The notes: a model not told the origin generated them from the letters alone. 64,000 nucleotides of DNA from Bacteroidia bacterium (GCA_025454955.1 JALONL010000002.1:186001-250000), one strand, 5' to 3'. Counted from the stretch's first letter, positions 43,662 to 53,241 are shown. Program-made: numbers and translations.

Positions 43662-44429
43662 TCAGCGAAGTTTGCGCACCACAAAATCATCCACATACAA
43701 CACCGCCGCACCGCTGCTGCTGTTGGCCGTAAGACCAATTTCAACCTGACGGAGCACAGCAGCAGTTCCCTGGGTCACGTAAATCATATCGCGCGGAAGC
43801 GTTTGTACATCGTAATGCTCCAGAATGAGTTCGCCGTTTTGCCAGAGCTTTACATAGCCTTTGTTTCGCTTGTGCAGTTTGGCTTCGAGCTGTATGCGCA
43901 CCCACTGCATTTGCGGAAACACACGCGGCTGTGCAATGGTTTGCGAAAGTGTGCGCTCGTTCATCTTGTTGCGCTCCACACACAACGCGCCGTTATCGTT
44001 GAGCATAAGCCTGAATCCGGGACCGGAACTGATGAGGGCGGGCTCTTCAAAATCGGCAATAAAAATATTGGGCAGCGAGGCTGCATTGAGGTAATACCAG
44101 CATTCAAAATAAATTTCATCGCCCTGCTCAAAGCCGAGATCGTTTTTGAGAATGCTGGCCTTGGAAACTTCGCCTCCGGCGGTATTGGCGGCCTCGCAAC
44201 GCAACGAACGGCTGCCGGTATGCGAAAATGTGGAGTCGATGGATATTGTATTTCCTGATAAGGTAAGCTGCGAACCCGGCCAATTATCGAGAAACTCTGG
44301 CTGCGGGAAACGGGTGTAATTTTCAAACCCGTCGGAATAATCCGTCACCGCAGTTTCCAGATACTCGTTGCGGGCTTTGTAGCATCCGGCACTGAGTATG
44401 ACGAACAAGGCAAACGCTGTTTTTTTCAT
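43662..44429 (-). CDS. Lipoprotein with polysaccharide-lyase-like beta-sandwich
   Basis: A 255-residue lipoprotein (MKKTAFALFVILSAGC, Cys16). The body looks like a concanavalin/laminin-G type beta-jelly roll similar to the heparin-lyase-like domain: SRSLRCEAANT, DEIYFECWYYLNA, and VRIQLEAKLHKRNKGYVKLWQNGELI. The conserved catalytic residues of true lyases cannot be judged by eye, so it may only bind sugar. The start at 44429 overlaps the stop of the gene at 44426 (ATGA), so the two are coupled. A longer frame to 44534 runs into that gene and is rejected. Confidence 0.7.
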   Translation of the reverse strand: MKKTAFALFVILSAGCYKARNEYLETAVTDYSDGFENYTRFPQPEFLDNWPGSQLTLSGNTISIDSTFSHTGSRSLRCEAANTAGGEVSKASILKNDLGFEQGDEIYFECWYYLNAASLPNIFIADFEEPALISSGPGFRLMLNDNGALCVERNKMNERTLSQTIAQPRVFPQMQWVRIQLEAKLHKRNKGYVKLWQNGELILEHYDVQTLPRDMIYVTQGTAAVLRQVEIGLTANSSSGAAVLYVDDFVVRKLR

Positions 44430-44893
44430 GGCTTTCCTCCTATCTGATAACCAATGCCCACACCGCCCCAATGCTGGTATTGCAGGTTTATGAGATATGA
44501 AATGTAGGGCATATAAAATGCGCGGAAAATCCACGGACTTTCATTGCGCTGCATGCGCCAGCCGGCCAGCAGCAGGCCGCGGGCGAAGAATTTAAGCCCG
44601 TCTTCGGGTCTGATGGTAAAGCCCTGACCGATGCCGGTTTCGAGCCGGTGAGGCCCTTTGCCAAATGCTTTCTTGAACATGACCGGGATGATTATGAGCG
44701 GCTTACTGTCGGAAGCATACACAGAAATACCAGGCTGCAACATCCATTGCCTCGCCCCAAAAGTACGTTCGTAACTCAGGCTGTAAATACCGCCCATGCC
44801 CAATGCTTCGGCATGAAAGGCATTTGTGCTTTGTGCATACACAAAGTGACGGGCAAACAGAAGCAAACCCGCTATGAGAATAAATCGCTGCAT
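44426..44893 (-). CDS. Hypothetical small outer-membrane-type protein
   Basis: A 155-residue protein with a signal peptide (MQRFILIAGLLLFARHFVYAQ) and amphipathic beta-strand-like segments such as GMGGIYSLSYERTF, WMLQPGISVYAS and LLAGWRMQRNE. The ending WGGVGIGYQIGGKP resembles a small beta-barrel. Family unknown. An ATG three codons upstream (44902) is equally possible. The next gene starts within its stop codon, so the two form an operon. It is divergent from glyS. Confidence 0.65.
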   Translation of the reverse strand: MQRFILIAGLLLFARHFVYAQSTNAFHAEALGMGGIYSLSYERTFGARQWMLQPGISVYASDSKPLIIIPVMFKKAFGKGPHRLETGIGQGFTIRPEDGLKFFARGLLLAGWRMQRNESPWIFRAFYMPYISYLINLQYQHWGGVGIGYQIGGKP

Positions 44894-44985
44894 GATTATC
44901 AAATATAGATAAGTTTGGGTCAGGTAAACGTTCTTTTTTTAGGCCCAAACACTGCACAAATAGCCGCCAACTGAACGAGGCATAC

Positions 44986-44993
44986 TATATTTG
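44986..44993 (+). promoter_or_regulatory. -7 element of the glyS promoter
   Basis: TATATTTG matches TAnnTTTG and lies only 7 bp before the glyS ATG, so the transcript would start at or next to the start codon. No good -33 element is seen. Confidence 0.45.
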
Positions 44994-45000
44994 CGCCACT

Positions 45001-46602
45001 ATGGCTAATCAGGAAGATCATTTCAAAAATCTTATCTCCCACTGCAAGGAGTATGGTTTCATTTTTCAATCGAGCGAAATTTACGACGGGCTGAGTGCCG
45101 TATATGATTACGGCCAAAACGGTGCCGAACTGAAAAACAATATCCGCACGTTCTGGTACAAAGCCATGACGCAGCTCAACGAAAATATCGTGGGCATTGA
45201 TGCGGCCATTTTTATGCACCCCACCACCTGGAAAGCATCGGGCCACGTTGATGCGTTCAGCGATCCGCTCATCGACAATAAAGACTCCAAAAAACGCTAC
45301 CGTGCCGATCAGCTGATTGAAGGTGCCGTGGAAAAAATTGAAGAGAAAATAAACAAGGAGGTGGAAAAAGCCGCCAAGCGTTTCGGCGAAACGTTTGATG
45401 CCGCCATGTTTCGCAGCACCAATGCCCGCGTGGTGGAATACCAGCAGAAAATTGATGCCGTTAATGCCCGCTTCAAAAAGGCGCAGGAAGAAAACGACAT
45501 GGAGGAACTGCGTCAGATCATTATCGATCTCGAAATAGCCTGCGAAGTATCGGGCTCGCGCAACTGGACCGAAGTGCGTCAGTTCAACCTCATGTTCAGC
45601 ACCCAGCTTGGCGCAGTGGCCGGCGATGCCAGCACCATTTACCTGCGTCCGGAAACTGCACAGGGCATTTTTGTAAATTACCTCAACGTGCAGAAAACCG
45701 GCCGCATGAAAATACCTTTCGGTATTGCGCAAACCGGCAAGGCTTTCCGCAACGAAATTGTAGCACGCCAGTTTATCTTCCGTATGCGCGAGTTTGAGCA
45801 AATGGAAATGCAGTTCTTCATCCGCCCCGGCACACAAACCGAATGGTACAACCACTGGAAGGAAACCCGCATGAAATGGCACCGCGCACTGGGCTTCCCC
45901 GAAACCAAATACCGTTTCCACGATCACCTCAAACTGGCGCACTACGCCGATGCTGCATGCGATATCGAGTTTGAATTCCCCTTCGGCTTCAAAGAACTCG
46001 AAGGCATACACTCACGCACCGATTTCGACCTGCGCAACCACGAGGCATTTTCGGGCAAAAAACTCCAGTACTTCGATCCCGACTACACCGGCCCGCAAAA
46101 CTCGGAACTGCGCAAAACACAAACGGACGACGACTGGAAAGACAACCACAGCTACATCCCTTACGTAATCGAAACCTCCATTGGTCTCGACCGTATGTTC
46201 CTCGCCATACTCTCGCACTCGCTCAAAGAAGAAAAACTCGACGACGGCTCCGAACGCGCAGTACTTAATCTTCCGCCCTTCCTCGCACCCGTAAAAGCCG
46301 CCGTATTCCCGCTCATGAGCAAAGACGGCCTGCCCGAGAAAGCACGCGAAATAATGGATCTGCTCAAGTACGACCACAACTGCGTGTATGAAGAAAAAGA
46401 CAACATCGGCAAACGCTACCGCCGCCAGGATGCCATTGGCACACCCTACTGCATTACGGTCGATCATCAAACCCTCGAAGACAACACCGTAACCATCCGC
46501 GAACGCGACAGTATGCAGCAGGAACGTGTAAGCATCGACAAACTCGCTGCTATTATTGATGAGCGGGTGAGTTTGAAATCGGCGCTGAAACGAATTGTGT
46601 AG
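45001..46602 (+). CDS. glyS: Glycyl-tRNA synthetase (single-chain, class II)
   Basis: Charges tRNA-Gly. The 533 residues are of the alpha2 (eukaryote/Thermus) type, not the bacterial alpha2-beta2 type. Class II motifs can be seen: motif 2 around AFRNEIVARQFIFRMREFEQMEMQF (cited as FRNEIVARQFIFRMREF) and motif 3 in SIGLDRMFLAIL. TSQLGAVAG-like and YLRPETAQGIFVN stretches form the glycine site. An anticodon-binding domain occupies about 430-533. A strong hairpin terminator follows. The upstream -7 box is so close that the message may be leaderless. Confidence 0.96.
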   Translation: MANQEDHFKNLISHCKEYGFIFQSSEIYDGLSAVYDYGQNGAELKNNIRTFWYKAMTQLNENIVGIDAAIFMHPTTWKASGHVDAFSDPLIDNKDSKKRYRADQLIEGAVEKIEEKINKEVEKAAKRFGETFDAAMFRSTNARVVEYQQKIDAVNARFKKAQEENDMEELRQIIIDLEIACEVSGSRNWTEVRQFNLMFSTQLGAVAGDASTIYLRPETAQGIFVNYLNVQKTGRMKIPFGIAQTGKAFRNEIVARQFIFRMREFEQMEMQFFIRPGTQTEWYNHWKETRMKWHRALGFPETKYRFHDHLKLAHYADAACDIEFEFPFGFKELEGIHSRTDFDLRNHEAFSGKKLQYFDPDYTGPQNSELRKTQTDDDWKDNHSYIPYVIETSIGLDRMFLAILSHSLKEEKLDDGSERAVLNLPPFLAPVKAAVFPLMSKDGLPEKAREIMDLLKYDHNCVYEEKDNIGKRYRRQDAIGTPYCITVDHQTLEDNTVTIRERDSMQQERVSIDKLAAIIDERVSLKSALKRIV

Positions 46603-46628
46603 ATTGAATTAGTAGTTTATAAATATAG

Positions 46629-46664
46629 CAGCGGCAGAAGAATGTTCTTCTGCCGCTGTTGCTT
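46629..46664 (+). terminator. glyS terminator
   Basis: A 14-bp complementary stem (46629-46642 with 46645-46658) followed by TTGCTT lies 26 bp after the glyS stop. Confidence 0.75.
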
Positions 46665-46751
46665 ATATATAAGTTTTCTCTTCGCACATTTTCTCCTTGA
46701 CATACACCTATCGCTGTATTTATATTTACAAATTCAACCAATACTTGATGT

Positions 46752-47729
46752 ATGACTTTTATTGCAAGCGTAATTGCTAAAGATGGGATTGCTGTTGTTG
46801 CTGATTCTTTAGTTTCCTCGTTTACGGAAACACTGGAAAGAGCAGACTGGGAAGACTTCATCGAGAAAAACCGTGCAGTAGCAAAAAAGAAAAATGGCTT
46901 TTCATTTTCAGAAGAAGAGATAACACAGCTATTTCAAACCAAACCCTCTCACACAAAAGACTTCGAAAACAAACTCTTTGAATATGATGATTATACTCTC
47001 ATCTCAACTGCGGGTTCTGCAATAATTAATAATAAACGTATTGTCAATCTGGTAGCCGAAATCAAGAAAAAAACGCAGAAAAACAAACGCAGCTACAGGC
47101 AACAGGGAATTGTCAGAAAAATCGAAGAGTTCTGTGAAATATTACATCAGGAAGTAAGTGCGCACATGAATGAACACGGATCTATTGGAGAAACCACATT
47201 CATTTTCTCTCATTTTGATAAAAACTCCCTCACTCCTCATGTATTTAAAGTAAGTGTAAAACCATCAAGCGATATTAATTCAGTAAGCATAAATACAAAC
47301 ACCGTAAAAGAACTAATCGTTTGCGATGGTCAACCAGGAATAGCATATAGAATATTATATGGAGGAATAATCGAGGGCTTGGAGATAAAAAACCTGATTT
47401 TAGATTCCTTGAAACAGGAATTGGGTAAAAATGGTATTGTTGAAGGAAAGCAACTGCCAAATGGCTTTTTCAAGTCTCTGGATGAAACCCAAACCATGCA
47501 AATAATAAACAGCCAGATTAAAGAAGCACAAATGTTTCATATCTCAAATATAAGCCTTCAACAAGCTGCTGATCTGGCATACCTTCTGCTAAAAGTTGAA
47601 CGCGATTTTCAGGCTTACACAAAAGAAATACCCACCGTAGGTGGGCATATAAAACTGGCCACAATAAATGAAAATGGGATAAACTTTATTTTAGGTAAAT
47701 CAATAATCAAACCTACCAGACACCTGTAA
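46752..47729 (+). CDS. Proteasome-like Ntn hydrolase (predicted Thr peptidase)
   Basis: A 325-residue protein whose start resembles a proteasome beta or HslV subunit. After removal of Met1, Thr2 would be the nucleophile (MTFIASVIAKDG). GIAVVADS places Asp18 at the position of proteasomal Asp17, and NKLFEYDDYTLISTAGSA places Lys74 at that of Lys33, followed by the Gly of the AG loop. A 50-residue insertion lies between the second and third of these elements. The C-terminal GGHIKLATI strand is also Ntn-like. It has no signal peptide. It is AT-rich compared with glyS and convergent with the small gene at 47730, their stop codons being adjacent. Proteasome-like proteins outside HslUV are uncommon in Bacteroidota. 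The substrate and any ATPase partner are unknown. Confidence 0.65.
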   Translation: MTFIASVIAKDGIAVVADSLVSSFTETLERADWEDFIEKNRAVAKKKNGFSFSEEEITQLFQTKPSHTKDFENKLFEYDDYTLISTAGSAIINNKRIVNLVAEIKKKTQKNKRSYRQQGIVRKIEEFCEILHQEVSAHMNEHGSIGETTFIFSHFDKNSLTPHVFKVSVKPSSDINSVSINTNTVKELIVCDGQPGIAYRILYGGIIEGLEIKNLILDSLKQELGKNGIVEGKQLPNGFFKSLDETQTMQIINSQIKEAQMFHISNISLQQAADLAYLLLKVERDFQAYTKEIPTVGGHIKLATINENGINFILGKSIIKPTRHL

Positions 47730-47942
47730 TTACTTTGAAAAAGTTAATGTAAACCCTTTGCCTCCGGTAATTTTTTTCATGGAGGCGGTGAACATTTCCT
47801 TTTCTTTTCTACGGGCATCAAGTTTATCCTGTAAATGCGAAATTACAGAGCGCAAAACTTCTTCTGGAATAGCTTCCTGATTTGTTGTTTTAGAACGCTT
47901 TTGACTTTGAGACTGCATTGAATGATTTATTTTCAAATACAA
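47730..47942 (-). CDS. Small basic hypothetical protein
   Basis: Up to 70 residues, or 62 from the ATG at 47918 (MQSQSQKRSK). Lys/Arg/Gln-rich, with a helical stretch PEEVLRSVISHLQDKLDARRKEKEMF and a C-terminal KKITGGKGFTLTFSK (first part cited as EEVLRSVISHLQDKLDAR). No family recognised. It is encoded head-on against the proteasome-like gene with no gap between the stop codons. It could be an inhibitor or a substrate of that protein, but nothing in the sequence proves this. Confidence 0.5.
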   Translation of the reverse strand: MYLKINHSMQSQSQKRSKTTNQEAIPEEVLRSVISHLQDKLDARRKEKEMFTASMKKITGGKGFTLTFSK

Positions 47943-48087
47943 AAATAACTAATCATGCCCAATTTGCGAAAATCTGTTGATAAAACACCGGTTAAATTAT
48001 TGCAATTTTCGATTGTTAAACCGGGCTAATTTCGACATTCATAAAAATTGCAATTAATATCACCGCAGCAACTTGCAGTATTTTAAC

Positions 48088-48666
48088 CTATCCCTGTTTA
48101 TCCCCCAACCTCCTCACCTTCTCCAACCATTTCCCCCTCTTCGCTTCATCGGCCGTTTTCACAATACCGATATAGGTAACACGCACCGGCTTCACCCCGC
48201 AAAACTCCAGCGTCGATTTCCGTAACTGATTCACACTCGGCCGCCCGAATGCGAAACGGTAATACCAGCCCGGCTGATCGAGTGTGGTGATGATATGCGC
48301 TGTTTTACCCGCCAGCAATTTATCCCACCACACACTGTTTGGACGCGGCTTAAACGCCATACCGGGCAAAAATAGCCGGTCGATAAAGCCTTTGGCAATG
48401 GCTGGCAAACCGCCCCACCACACCGGATGCACCCACACCAAATGATCGGCCCAGAGGATTTTTTCCCAGGCAGCCAGCAGGTCGGGTTCGAGTTCCATGC
48501 GCTGCCGGTAGCCGTGGCGCAGGTTGGGATCGAATTGAAGATTGGCAATGATAATTTCCTCTACTTCGGCACCTGCCTGCAAAGCACCGCTGCGGTAGGC
48601 CTCAGCCAGTGCGAAATTGAAACTTTCCTTATCAGGATGGCAGTGGATGAGCACAATCTTTTTCAT
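48088..48666 (-). CDS. Flavodoxin-fold NAD(P)H-quinone oxidoreductase
   Basis: A 192-residue FMN/FAD-dependent reductase of the NQO1/KefF/MdaB type. Landmarks are KKIVLIHCHPDKESFNFALAEAY (start cited as KKIVLIHCHPDKESF), which binds the flavin phosphate, and LVWVHPVWWGGLPAIAKGFIDR around the flavin ring. It should transfer two electrons to quinones or related compounds in the cytoplasm. It lies 46 bp after the Crp-like gene on the same strand and may be the last gene of the tdk-murF/alr-crp run. An oxidoreductase downstream of a Crp-like regulator hints at redox control. Confidence 0.88.
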   Translation of the reverse strand: MKKIVLIHCHPDKESFNFALAEAYRSGALQAGAEVEEIIIANLQFDPNLRHGYRQRMELEPDLLAAWEKILWADHLVWVHPVWWGGLPAIAKGFIDRLFLPGMAFKPRPNSVWWDKLLAGKTAHIITTLDQPGWYYRFAFGRPSVNQLRKSTLEFCGVKPVRVTYIGIVKTADEAKRGKWLEKVRRLGDKQG

Positions 48667-48712
48667 GCCGTAAAACTACCGGCAGCAAAAGAATTTCGGC
48701 GAGGACATTTGT

Positions 48713-49306
48713 CTAAAAAGCAGCCGCTTCGCGGCGGATGCGGCTCAGGTGGCGTTGTGTAATGCCAAGATAGGACGCAAGGTAATGCAGCGGAATATGT
48801 TTCACATAATCGGGATAATCGCGCAGCAGCGAGGCGTAACGCTCTGCCGCCGATTCTTTCTGAAACTGAAACACGCGGCGTTCGAGTTCGAGGTACTGCT
48901 GCTCGGCCACCATTTTTTCAAAACGGAGCCATCCGGTACTCACCGCCGAAAGTCGGGCAATTTCGCGGCGCGGAAGCACAATAAGCGCTGCCGGTGCAAT
49001 GGCCTGAATATTTTCTACCGAGGGATTACCCGTGATGTAAGAAGAATAAGCGGCAATGAAAATATCAGGAAATAAAATACAGTAAGTTATTTCATCGCCA
49101 ACGGGCGATACATAAAACGAGCGGAAGATTCCCGAAAGCACAAAACCCACTTCATCATTCACTTCCCCTTCACGAATAAAAAATTCGTTGCGCTCCAATT
49201 TTCGGAAAGAAACATGCCGCAGCAAATCCTCCACATCGCCCTCGGTAAGAAAACCAAACGCAAGCAGATACGTTTTCAATCGCCGCAATGCCTCTTCGTT
49301 ACTCAT
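48713..49306 (-). CDS. Crp/Fnr-family transcriptional regulator
   Basis: A 197-residue regulator: an N-terminal cyclic-nucleotide-binding-like domain (about 20-130, with FFIREGEVNDEVGFVLSGIFRSFY) and a C-terminal winged helix with HYLASYLGITQRHLSRIRRE as the recognition region. The usual Arg-x-Ser phosphate-binding cassette is not obvious, so the ligand may not be cAMP. Such Bacteroidota Crp-like proteins are often regulators of unknown stimulus. Its ATG overlaps the stop of murF-alr (49303-49306). Confidence 0.9.
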   Translation of the reverse strand: MSNEEALRRLKTYLLAFGFLTEGDVEDLLRHVSFRKLERNEFFIREGEVNDEVGFVLSGIFRSFYVSPVGDEITYCILFPDIFIAAYSSYITGNPSVENIQAIAPAALIVLPRREIARLSAVSTGWLRFEKMVAEQQYLELERRVFQFQKESAAERYASLLRDYPDYVKHIPLHYLASYLGITQRHLSRIRREAAAF

Positions 49307-51780
49307 TCCTGATAATACACCCGTTTTACACGACCCGATACATTGGTGAGCACTTCATACGGAATGGTTTCCATGGCCTGCGCCAGTTCGCCAATGGGAT
49401 GATCGGGACTGAATACAATTACCTCGTCGCCTTCCTCGCAGTCAATGTCGGTTACATCGAGCATGCACATGTCCATGCACACATTGCCAATGATGTATGC
49501 GGGTTTTCCGTTTATCCACATACATCCGCGGCCGTTGCTGAGTTTGCGGCTCAGTCCGTCGGCATAGCCAATGGGTACTGTGGCGGTGCGGGTGTTGTGT
49601 GTGGTCTTTCCTTTGCGGCTGTAGCCCACGGTTTCGCCGGCGGGTACGTTTTTGATTTGTGAAATGGTGGTGCGCAGCGTACCAATCTGGCGCAGGCGTT
49701 TTTGTTCGTCGGCATCCACACCCACGCCGTAAAGGCCCACGCCGAGGCGCACGCATTCAAACTGCGCATCGGGAAAACGTACGATGCCGGCCGAGTTGAG
49801 TATGTGGCGGAAAACGGGTTGCGTGAAATGACTGCGCAATACATCGCTCATGGCAATGAATTGTTTGATCTGCGCATTGGTAAAACCATCGTGCTCGGCT
49901 TCATCGCTGGCGGCAAGGTGCGAAAATACCGAGCGCACCGTTAAGTCTTTCGCATTTTTGAGCCGCACCACCAGTTCGTTTATGTCGCTTTGCTCAAAGC
50001 CCAAACGGCGCATGCCTGTATCGAGTTTGATGTGTACGGGCACGGGCGGCGTTTCGGGGTGGCGCTGACGGTAACGGCGTGCCACTTCGTCGAAAAGCTG
50101 GAGAATGCGGAACGAAAAAATTTCGGGTTCGAGCTGATAACGGATCATGGTTTCGTAGCTCTGCTCTTCGGGATTCATTACCATTACAGGCAATGTAATT
50201 CCCGCCCGGCGCAGTTCCACACCTTCGTCGGCATAGGCCACGGCAAGGTAATCGACACGATGATATTGCAGCACATTGGCAATTTCAAAACTTCCGCTGC
50301 CGTACGAAAATGCTTTCACCATAGCCATAATTTTTGTGCCGGGATGAATGCGCGAGCGGAAGTAATTGAGGTTATGCACCACGGCATTGAGATCAATTTC
50401 GAGCACCGTTTCGTGTGCTTTCTGCTGCAACACCTTGCTTATGGCTTCGAAACCAAATGCCCGTGCGCCTTTAATCAGAATGGTTTCGTCGTGAAACTGC
50501 GATACGTGAAAAGCCGCCAGAAAATCGCGCGTGGTGGCGAAGAATTGTTTTTCGTTTACCGCAAACAACTGCTGCTGGCTGCCAATGGCACTGCCTATGC
50601 CAATGAGCCGGTGAATGCCTTTGGCCTGCAGCAAGGCAGCCACTTCGCCGTAAAGCTGTGCTTCGTTACGCCCGCTTTGCAGAATATCGCTGAGAATGAG
50701 TGTGCGTTTGGGGTGCTGCTGCTGCTGATTGAGAAAATCAAGCGCTACGGAAAGCGAACCGAGATCGGAATTGTAGCTGTCGTTTATTACCGAACAATTG
50801 CTCACGCCCTCTTTCATTTCCAAACGCATGGCCACAGGTGTAAGCTGTTTCATGCGGGCGGCAATGGTTTCGTCGCTCAGTCCGAAATGCAGCAGCACAC
50901 ACCAGCAGTGTATGGCATTTTCTATCGAAGCCTCGTCGGTAAAGGGAATGCGAATGGTTACAAAGCGGTGATCGTACACGCCTTTGAGTTCGGTTTCGTG
51001 TCCGTCGCGTTTAATATCGGCCAGTTGCAGGGTGGCTTTCGATTTGCGCGACCAACTGAAACGCTGTGTGTTTGCGCCTTCGCCGGTGGCGAGGAGCGTG
51101 TAGGTGGCGGCATCGTCTTTGCCCGAAATGATGAGCGATGCGCCCTCGAGGAGTTTGAGTTTTTCGTGCGTTTTCTGTTCGCGGCTCACGAAATTTTCGT
51201 CGTGCGCAGGGCCGATGTTGGTGAGCAGGGCCACATCGGGTTGCAGGATGTGTTGCAGGCGCTGCATTTCGCCGGTGCGCGAAATGCCGGCTTCGAAAAT
51301 GCCGAGGGTGTGTTCTTCGCTCATCTGCCACACCGAGAGCGGCACACCCACCTGCGAGTTGTAACTCTTTGGACTGCGCACAATGCGGTAATCATCGCGC
51401 AGCAACTGCCAGAGCCATTCTTTTACAATGGTTTTTCCGTTGCTGCCGGTAATGGCTATTACCGGAAAATGAAATTGTTTGCGGTGATGGGCCGCCAGAT
51501 CCTGCAAAGCCGTAAGCGTATCGGGCACGCGAATAAAGCCTGCATCGGGAAAAGCAGCCGCATCGGGCATTTCCGACACGATAAAGAAACGTATGCCACG
51601 GGTGTAAAGATCGGCAATGAAGCTGTGCCCGTTGTGCCGCTCACCGCGTATGGCGAAGAACACGGCGGCCTCAGTTTGGGCCGTGTTGCGGCTGTCGATA
51701 AGGAGGTGCTGCACGGGGCCGTCGGCAGCGGGCGGGGCGGCATTCAGTATGCGGGCAATGTCGGAAAAGCGGTAGTTCAT
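49303..51780 (-). CDS. Bifunctional MurF ligase/alanine racemase
   Basis: An 826-residue fusion typical of Bacteroidota. The N-terminal half (about 1-450) is UDP-MurNAc-tripeptide:D-Ala-D-Ala ligase, with the ATP loop [27 protein letters not shown] and [15 protein letters not shown]. The C-terminal half (about 456-826) is a PLP-dependent alanine racemase with the PLP Lys in [12 protein letters not shown], the second catalytic base in VGYSRKGKT, and [16 protein letters not shown]. Making D-Ala and adding D-Ala-D-Ala to the peptidoglycan precursor are thus joined. The start at 51780 overlaps the tdk stop (ATGA). The open frame to 51924 lies within tdk and is rejected. Confidence 0.95.
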   Translation of the reverse strand: MNYRFSDIARILNAAPPAADGPVQHLLIDSRNTAQTEAAVFFAIRGERHNGHSFIADLYTRGIRFFIVSEMPDAAAFPDAGFIRVPDTLTALQDLAAHHRKQFHFPVIAITGSNGKTIVKEWLWQLLRDDYRIVRSPKSYNSQVGVPLSVWQMSEEHTLGIFEAGISRTGEMQRLQHILQPDVALLTNIGPAHDENFVSREQKTHEKLKLLEGASLIISGKDDAATYTLLATGEGANTQRFSWSRKSKATLQLADIKRDGHETELKGVYDHRFVTIRIPFTDEASIENAIHCWCVLLHFGLSDETIAARMKQLTPVAMRLEMKEGVSNCSVINDSYNSDLGSLSVALDFLNQQQQHPKRTLILSDILQSGRNEAQLYGEVAALLQAKGIHRLIGIGSAIGSQQQLFAVNEKQFFATTRDFLAAFHVSQFHDETILIKGARAFGFEAISKVLQQKAHETVLEIDLNAVVHNLNYFRSRIHPGTKIMAMVKAFSYGSGSFEIANVLQYHRVDYLAVAYADEGVELRRAGITLPVMVMNPEEQSYETMIRYQLEPEIFSFRILQLFDEVARRYRQRHPETPPVPVHIKLDTGMRRLGFEQSDINELVVRLKNAKDLTVRSVFSHLAASDEAEHDGFTNAQIKQFIAMSDVLRSHFTQPVFRHILNSAGIVRFPDAQFECVRLGVGLYGVGVDADEQKRLRQIGTLRTTISQIKNVPAGETVGYSRKGKTTHNTRTATVPIGYADGLSRKLSNGRGCMWINGKPAYIIGNVCMDMCMLDVTDIDCEEGDEVIVFSPDHPIGELAQAMETIPYEVLTNVSGRVKRVYYQE

Positions 51781-52370
51781 AGCTGCGGATGTTCGGCCTG
51801 CATGGCTTCGCTGAAGCAGTCGCGGCAGAGTGGTTCGTAGCTGTCTTTTTCGCCAAGCTGAATGAGCGATTCGCCGCCCGTAATACGGTGCGAATGGTTG
51901 GCAATATGCCCGCAGCGCATACAAATGGCGTGTACTTTGGTCACATATTCGGCCACCGACATGAGTGCCGGAATCGGCCCAAAGGGTTTGCCGAGATAAT
52001 CCATATCCAGCCCCGCCACAATTACACGTATGCCGTTATCGGCCAGTTGCGTGCATACCTGCGTGAGACCTTCATCGAAAAACTGCGCTTCGTCGATGCC
52101 TACCACATCCACATCGCTGGCCAGCAGCATGATGTTAGACGAGGAAGGCACCGGAGTGGAATGAATGGCATTGGCATCGTGCGATACGACCTGGGTTTCG
52201 TCGTAGCGGGTATCCATGGCGGGTTTGAAAATTTCTACTTTAAGCCGTGCAAACTGGGCGCGTTTGAGGCGGCGGATGAGTTCTTCGGTCTTGCCGGAAA
52301 ACATAGATCCGCAAACGACTTCGATCCAGCCCCGGCGCTTTTGCGGATGTTGTGTGTTTTCGATGAACAT
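51777..52370 (-). CDS. tdk: Thymidine kinase (type II)
   Basis: Phosphorylates thymidine to dTMP in nucleoside salvage. The 197 residues show the P-loop [19 protein letters not shown], the Walker-B-like [13 protein letters not shown] with the catalytic Glu nearby, [13 protein letters not shown], and four Cys zinc ligands (CMRCG and CRDC among them). Length and motifs match human TK1-like bacterial enzymes. It is the first gene of an overlapping run tdk, murF-alr, crp-like, and is divergent from the Pro-rich gene at 52460. Confidence 0.95.
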   Translation of the reverse strand: MFIENTQHPQKRRGWIEVVCGSMFSGKTEELIRRLKRAQFARLKVEIFKPAMDTRYDETQVVSHDANAIHSTPVPSSSNIMLLASDVDVVGIDEAQFFDEGLTQVCTQLADNGIRVIVAGLDMDYLGKPFGPIPALMSVAEYVTKVHAICMRCGHIANHSHRITGGESLIQLGEKDSYEPLCRDCFSEAMQAEHPQL

Positions 52371-52399
52371 TGTTCTCGGGTATGCGGACAGAAATTGTG

Positions 52400-52407
52400 T
52401 AATTTTG
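52400..52407 (+). promoter_or_regulatory. -7 element upstream of the Pro-rich repeat gene
   Basis: TAATTTTG fits TAnnTTTG, 52 bp before the ATG at 52460. No -33 element at the right distance. Confidence 0.35.
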
Positions 52408-52459
52408 TAAAGCCGTCCGCTCCGGCAAATCTAACCAAAAAGGCGTTTTCCTATCGCTC

Positions 52460-53233
52460 ATGGCTAATCATAAGCTGCGTAAAAATGAACTCCGCAAGGA
52501 GATCGCTGCACTCATCGACAGTATTAAGAACCAGTCGGACAGAATTGGCACCACCCGCCACGTTCCCCAACCCGATATCGACCTTATCCTCCACAGCATA
52601 GAACAGTTGCACCGCAAAGCCGTGGTGTTCAGCTACCTGAATACACTTCCCGAAGAGGAAGAGGCGGTACTTCAGCCGGTAGAAACAAGGAAACCCGAGC
52701 CGGTGGTTATTGCCCTCAACGAACAAAAAGCTCCGGCACCCGAAACACCTCCGCAGCCAGAAATAAAATTGCCCGAGCCGCCAAAAGCGGAACCTGTACC
52801 AGTACCAGAAGTAAAAGCACCCGAGCCGCCCAAAGCGGAACCCGTGCCTGTGCCCGAAGTAAAAGCGCCCGAGCCGCCAGAAGCGGAACCCGTGCCCGCA
52901 CCCGAAGTAAAAGCACCCGAACCGCCCAAAGCGGAACCCGTGCCTTTGCCCGAAGTAAAAGCACCCGAACCGGCCGTTGCCACGCCCAAACCCGCAGCCC
53001 GCGGCAAAGACGTGCGCAGCATGATCGGGTTTAACGAAAAGCTCATGTTCCTGCGCAATCTCTTTGGCGGCGATGCAGCCGCTTACGACGAAGCGCTCAA
53101 TCATTTAAACACCACCACATCGGCCGGCGAAGCCGAAGCATTTGTTTCGGTGCTGCAACGCGAATACCGCTGGGCCTCCGACTCAGAACCGGCCGAGTTG
53201 TTTCGCAATGTGGTTAAACGTCGTTTCAGCTAA
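52460..53233 (+). CDS. Conserved hypothetical protein with Pro/Glu/Val repeat linker
   Basis: A 257-residue protein in three parts: a helical N-terminal domain (about 1-70), a low-complexity linker (about 90-175) with four 16-residue repeats of the type KAEPVPVPEVKAPEPP, and a C-terminal helical domain (about 190-255, MIGFNEKLMFLRNLFGGD, then YDEALNHLNT and FVSVLQREYRWA). The last part looks like a short domain conserved in Bacteroidota proteins of unknown function. It has no signal peptide or membrane segment. The extended charged-proline spacer suggests two interaction domains held apart. It is followed after 8 bp by the M28 peptidase gene. Confidence 0.75.
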   Translation: MANHKLRKNELRKEIAALIDSIKNQSDRIGTTRHVPQPDIDLILHSIEQLHRKAVVFSYLNTLPEEEEAVLQPVETRKPEPVVIALNEQKAPAPETPPQPEIKLPEPPKAEPVPVPEVKAPEPPKAEPVPVPEVKAPEPPEAEPVPAPEVKAPEPPKAEPVPLPEVKAPEPAVATPKPAARGKDVRSMIGFNEKLMFLRNLFGGDAAAYDEALNHLNTTTSAGEAEAFVSVLQREYRWASDSEPAELFRNVVKRRFS

Positions 53234-53241
53234 TCTGCCAC

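Noticed and set aside
46603..48087. Flanking direct repeats around the proteasome-like gene, as found for the three nuclease modules.
   Set aside because: I compared the glyS 3' end and terminator with the region after 47942 and saw no copy, so this gene is not counted as a fourth example.
49990..51840. A 616-codon plus-strand frame opposite murF-alr.
   Set aside because: The minus strand encodes clear MurF and Alr motifs, and the antisense frame shows no family features.
51781..51924. A longer N-terminus for murF-alr.
   Set aside because: It overlaps the zinc-ligand end of tdk, and the ATGA junction at 51777-51780 is a better start.
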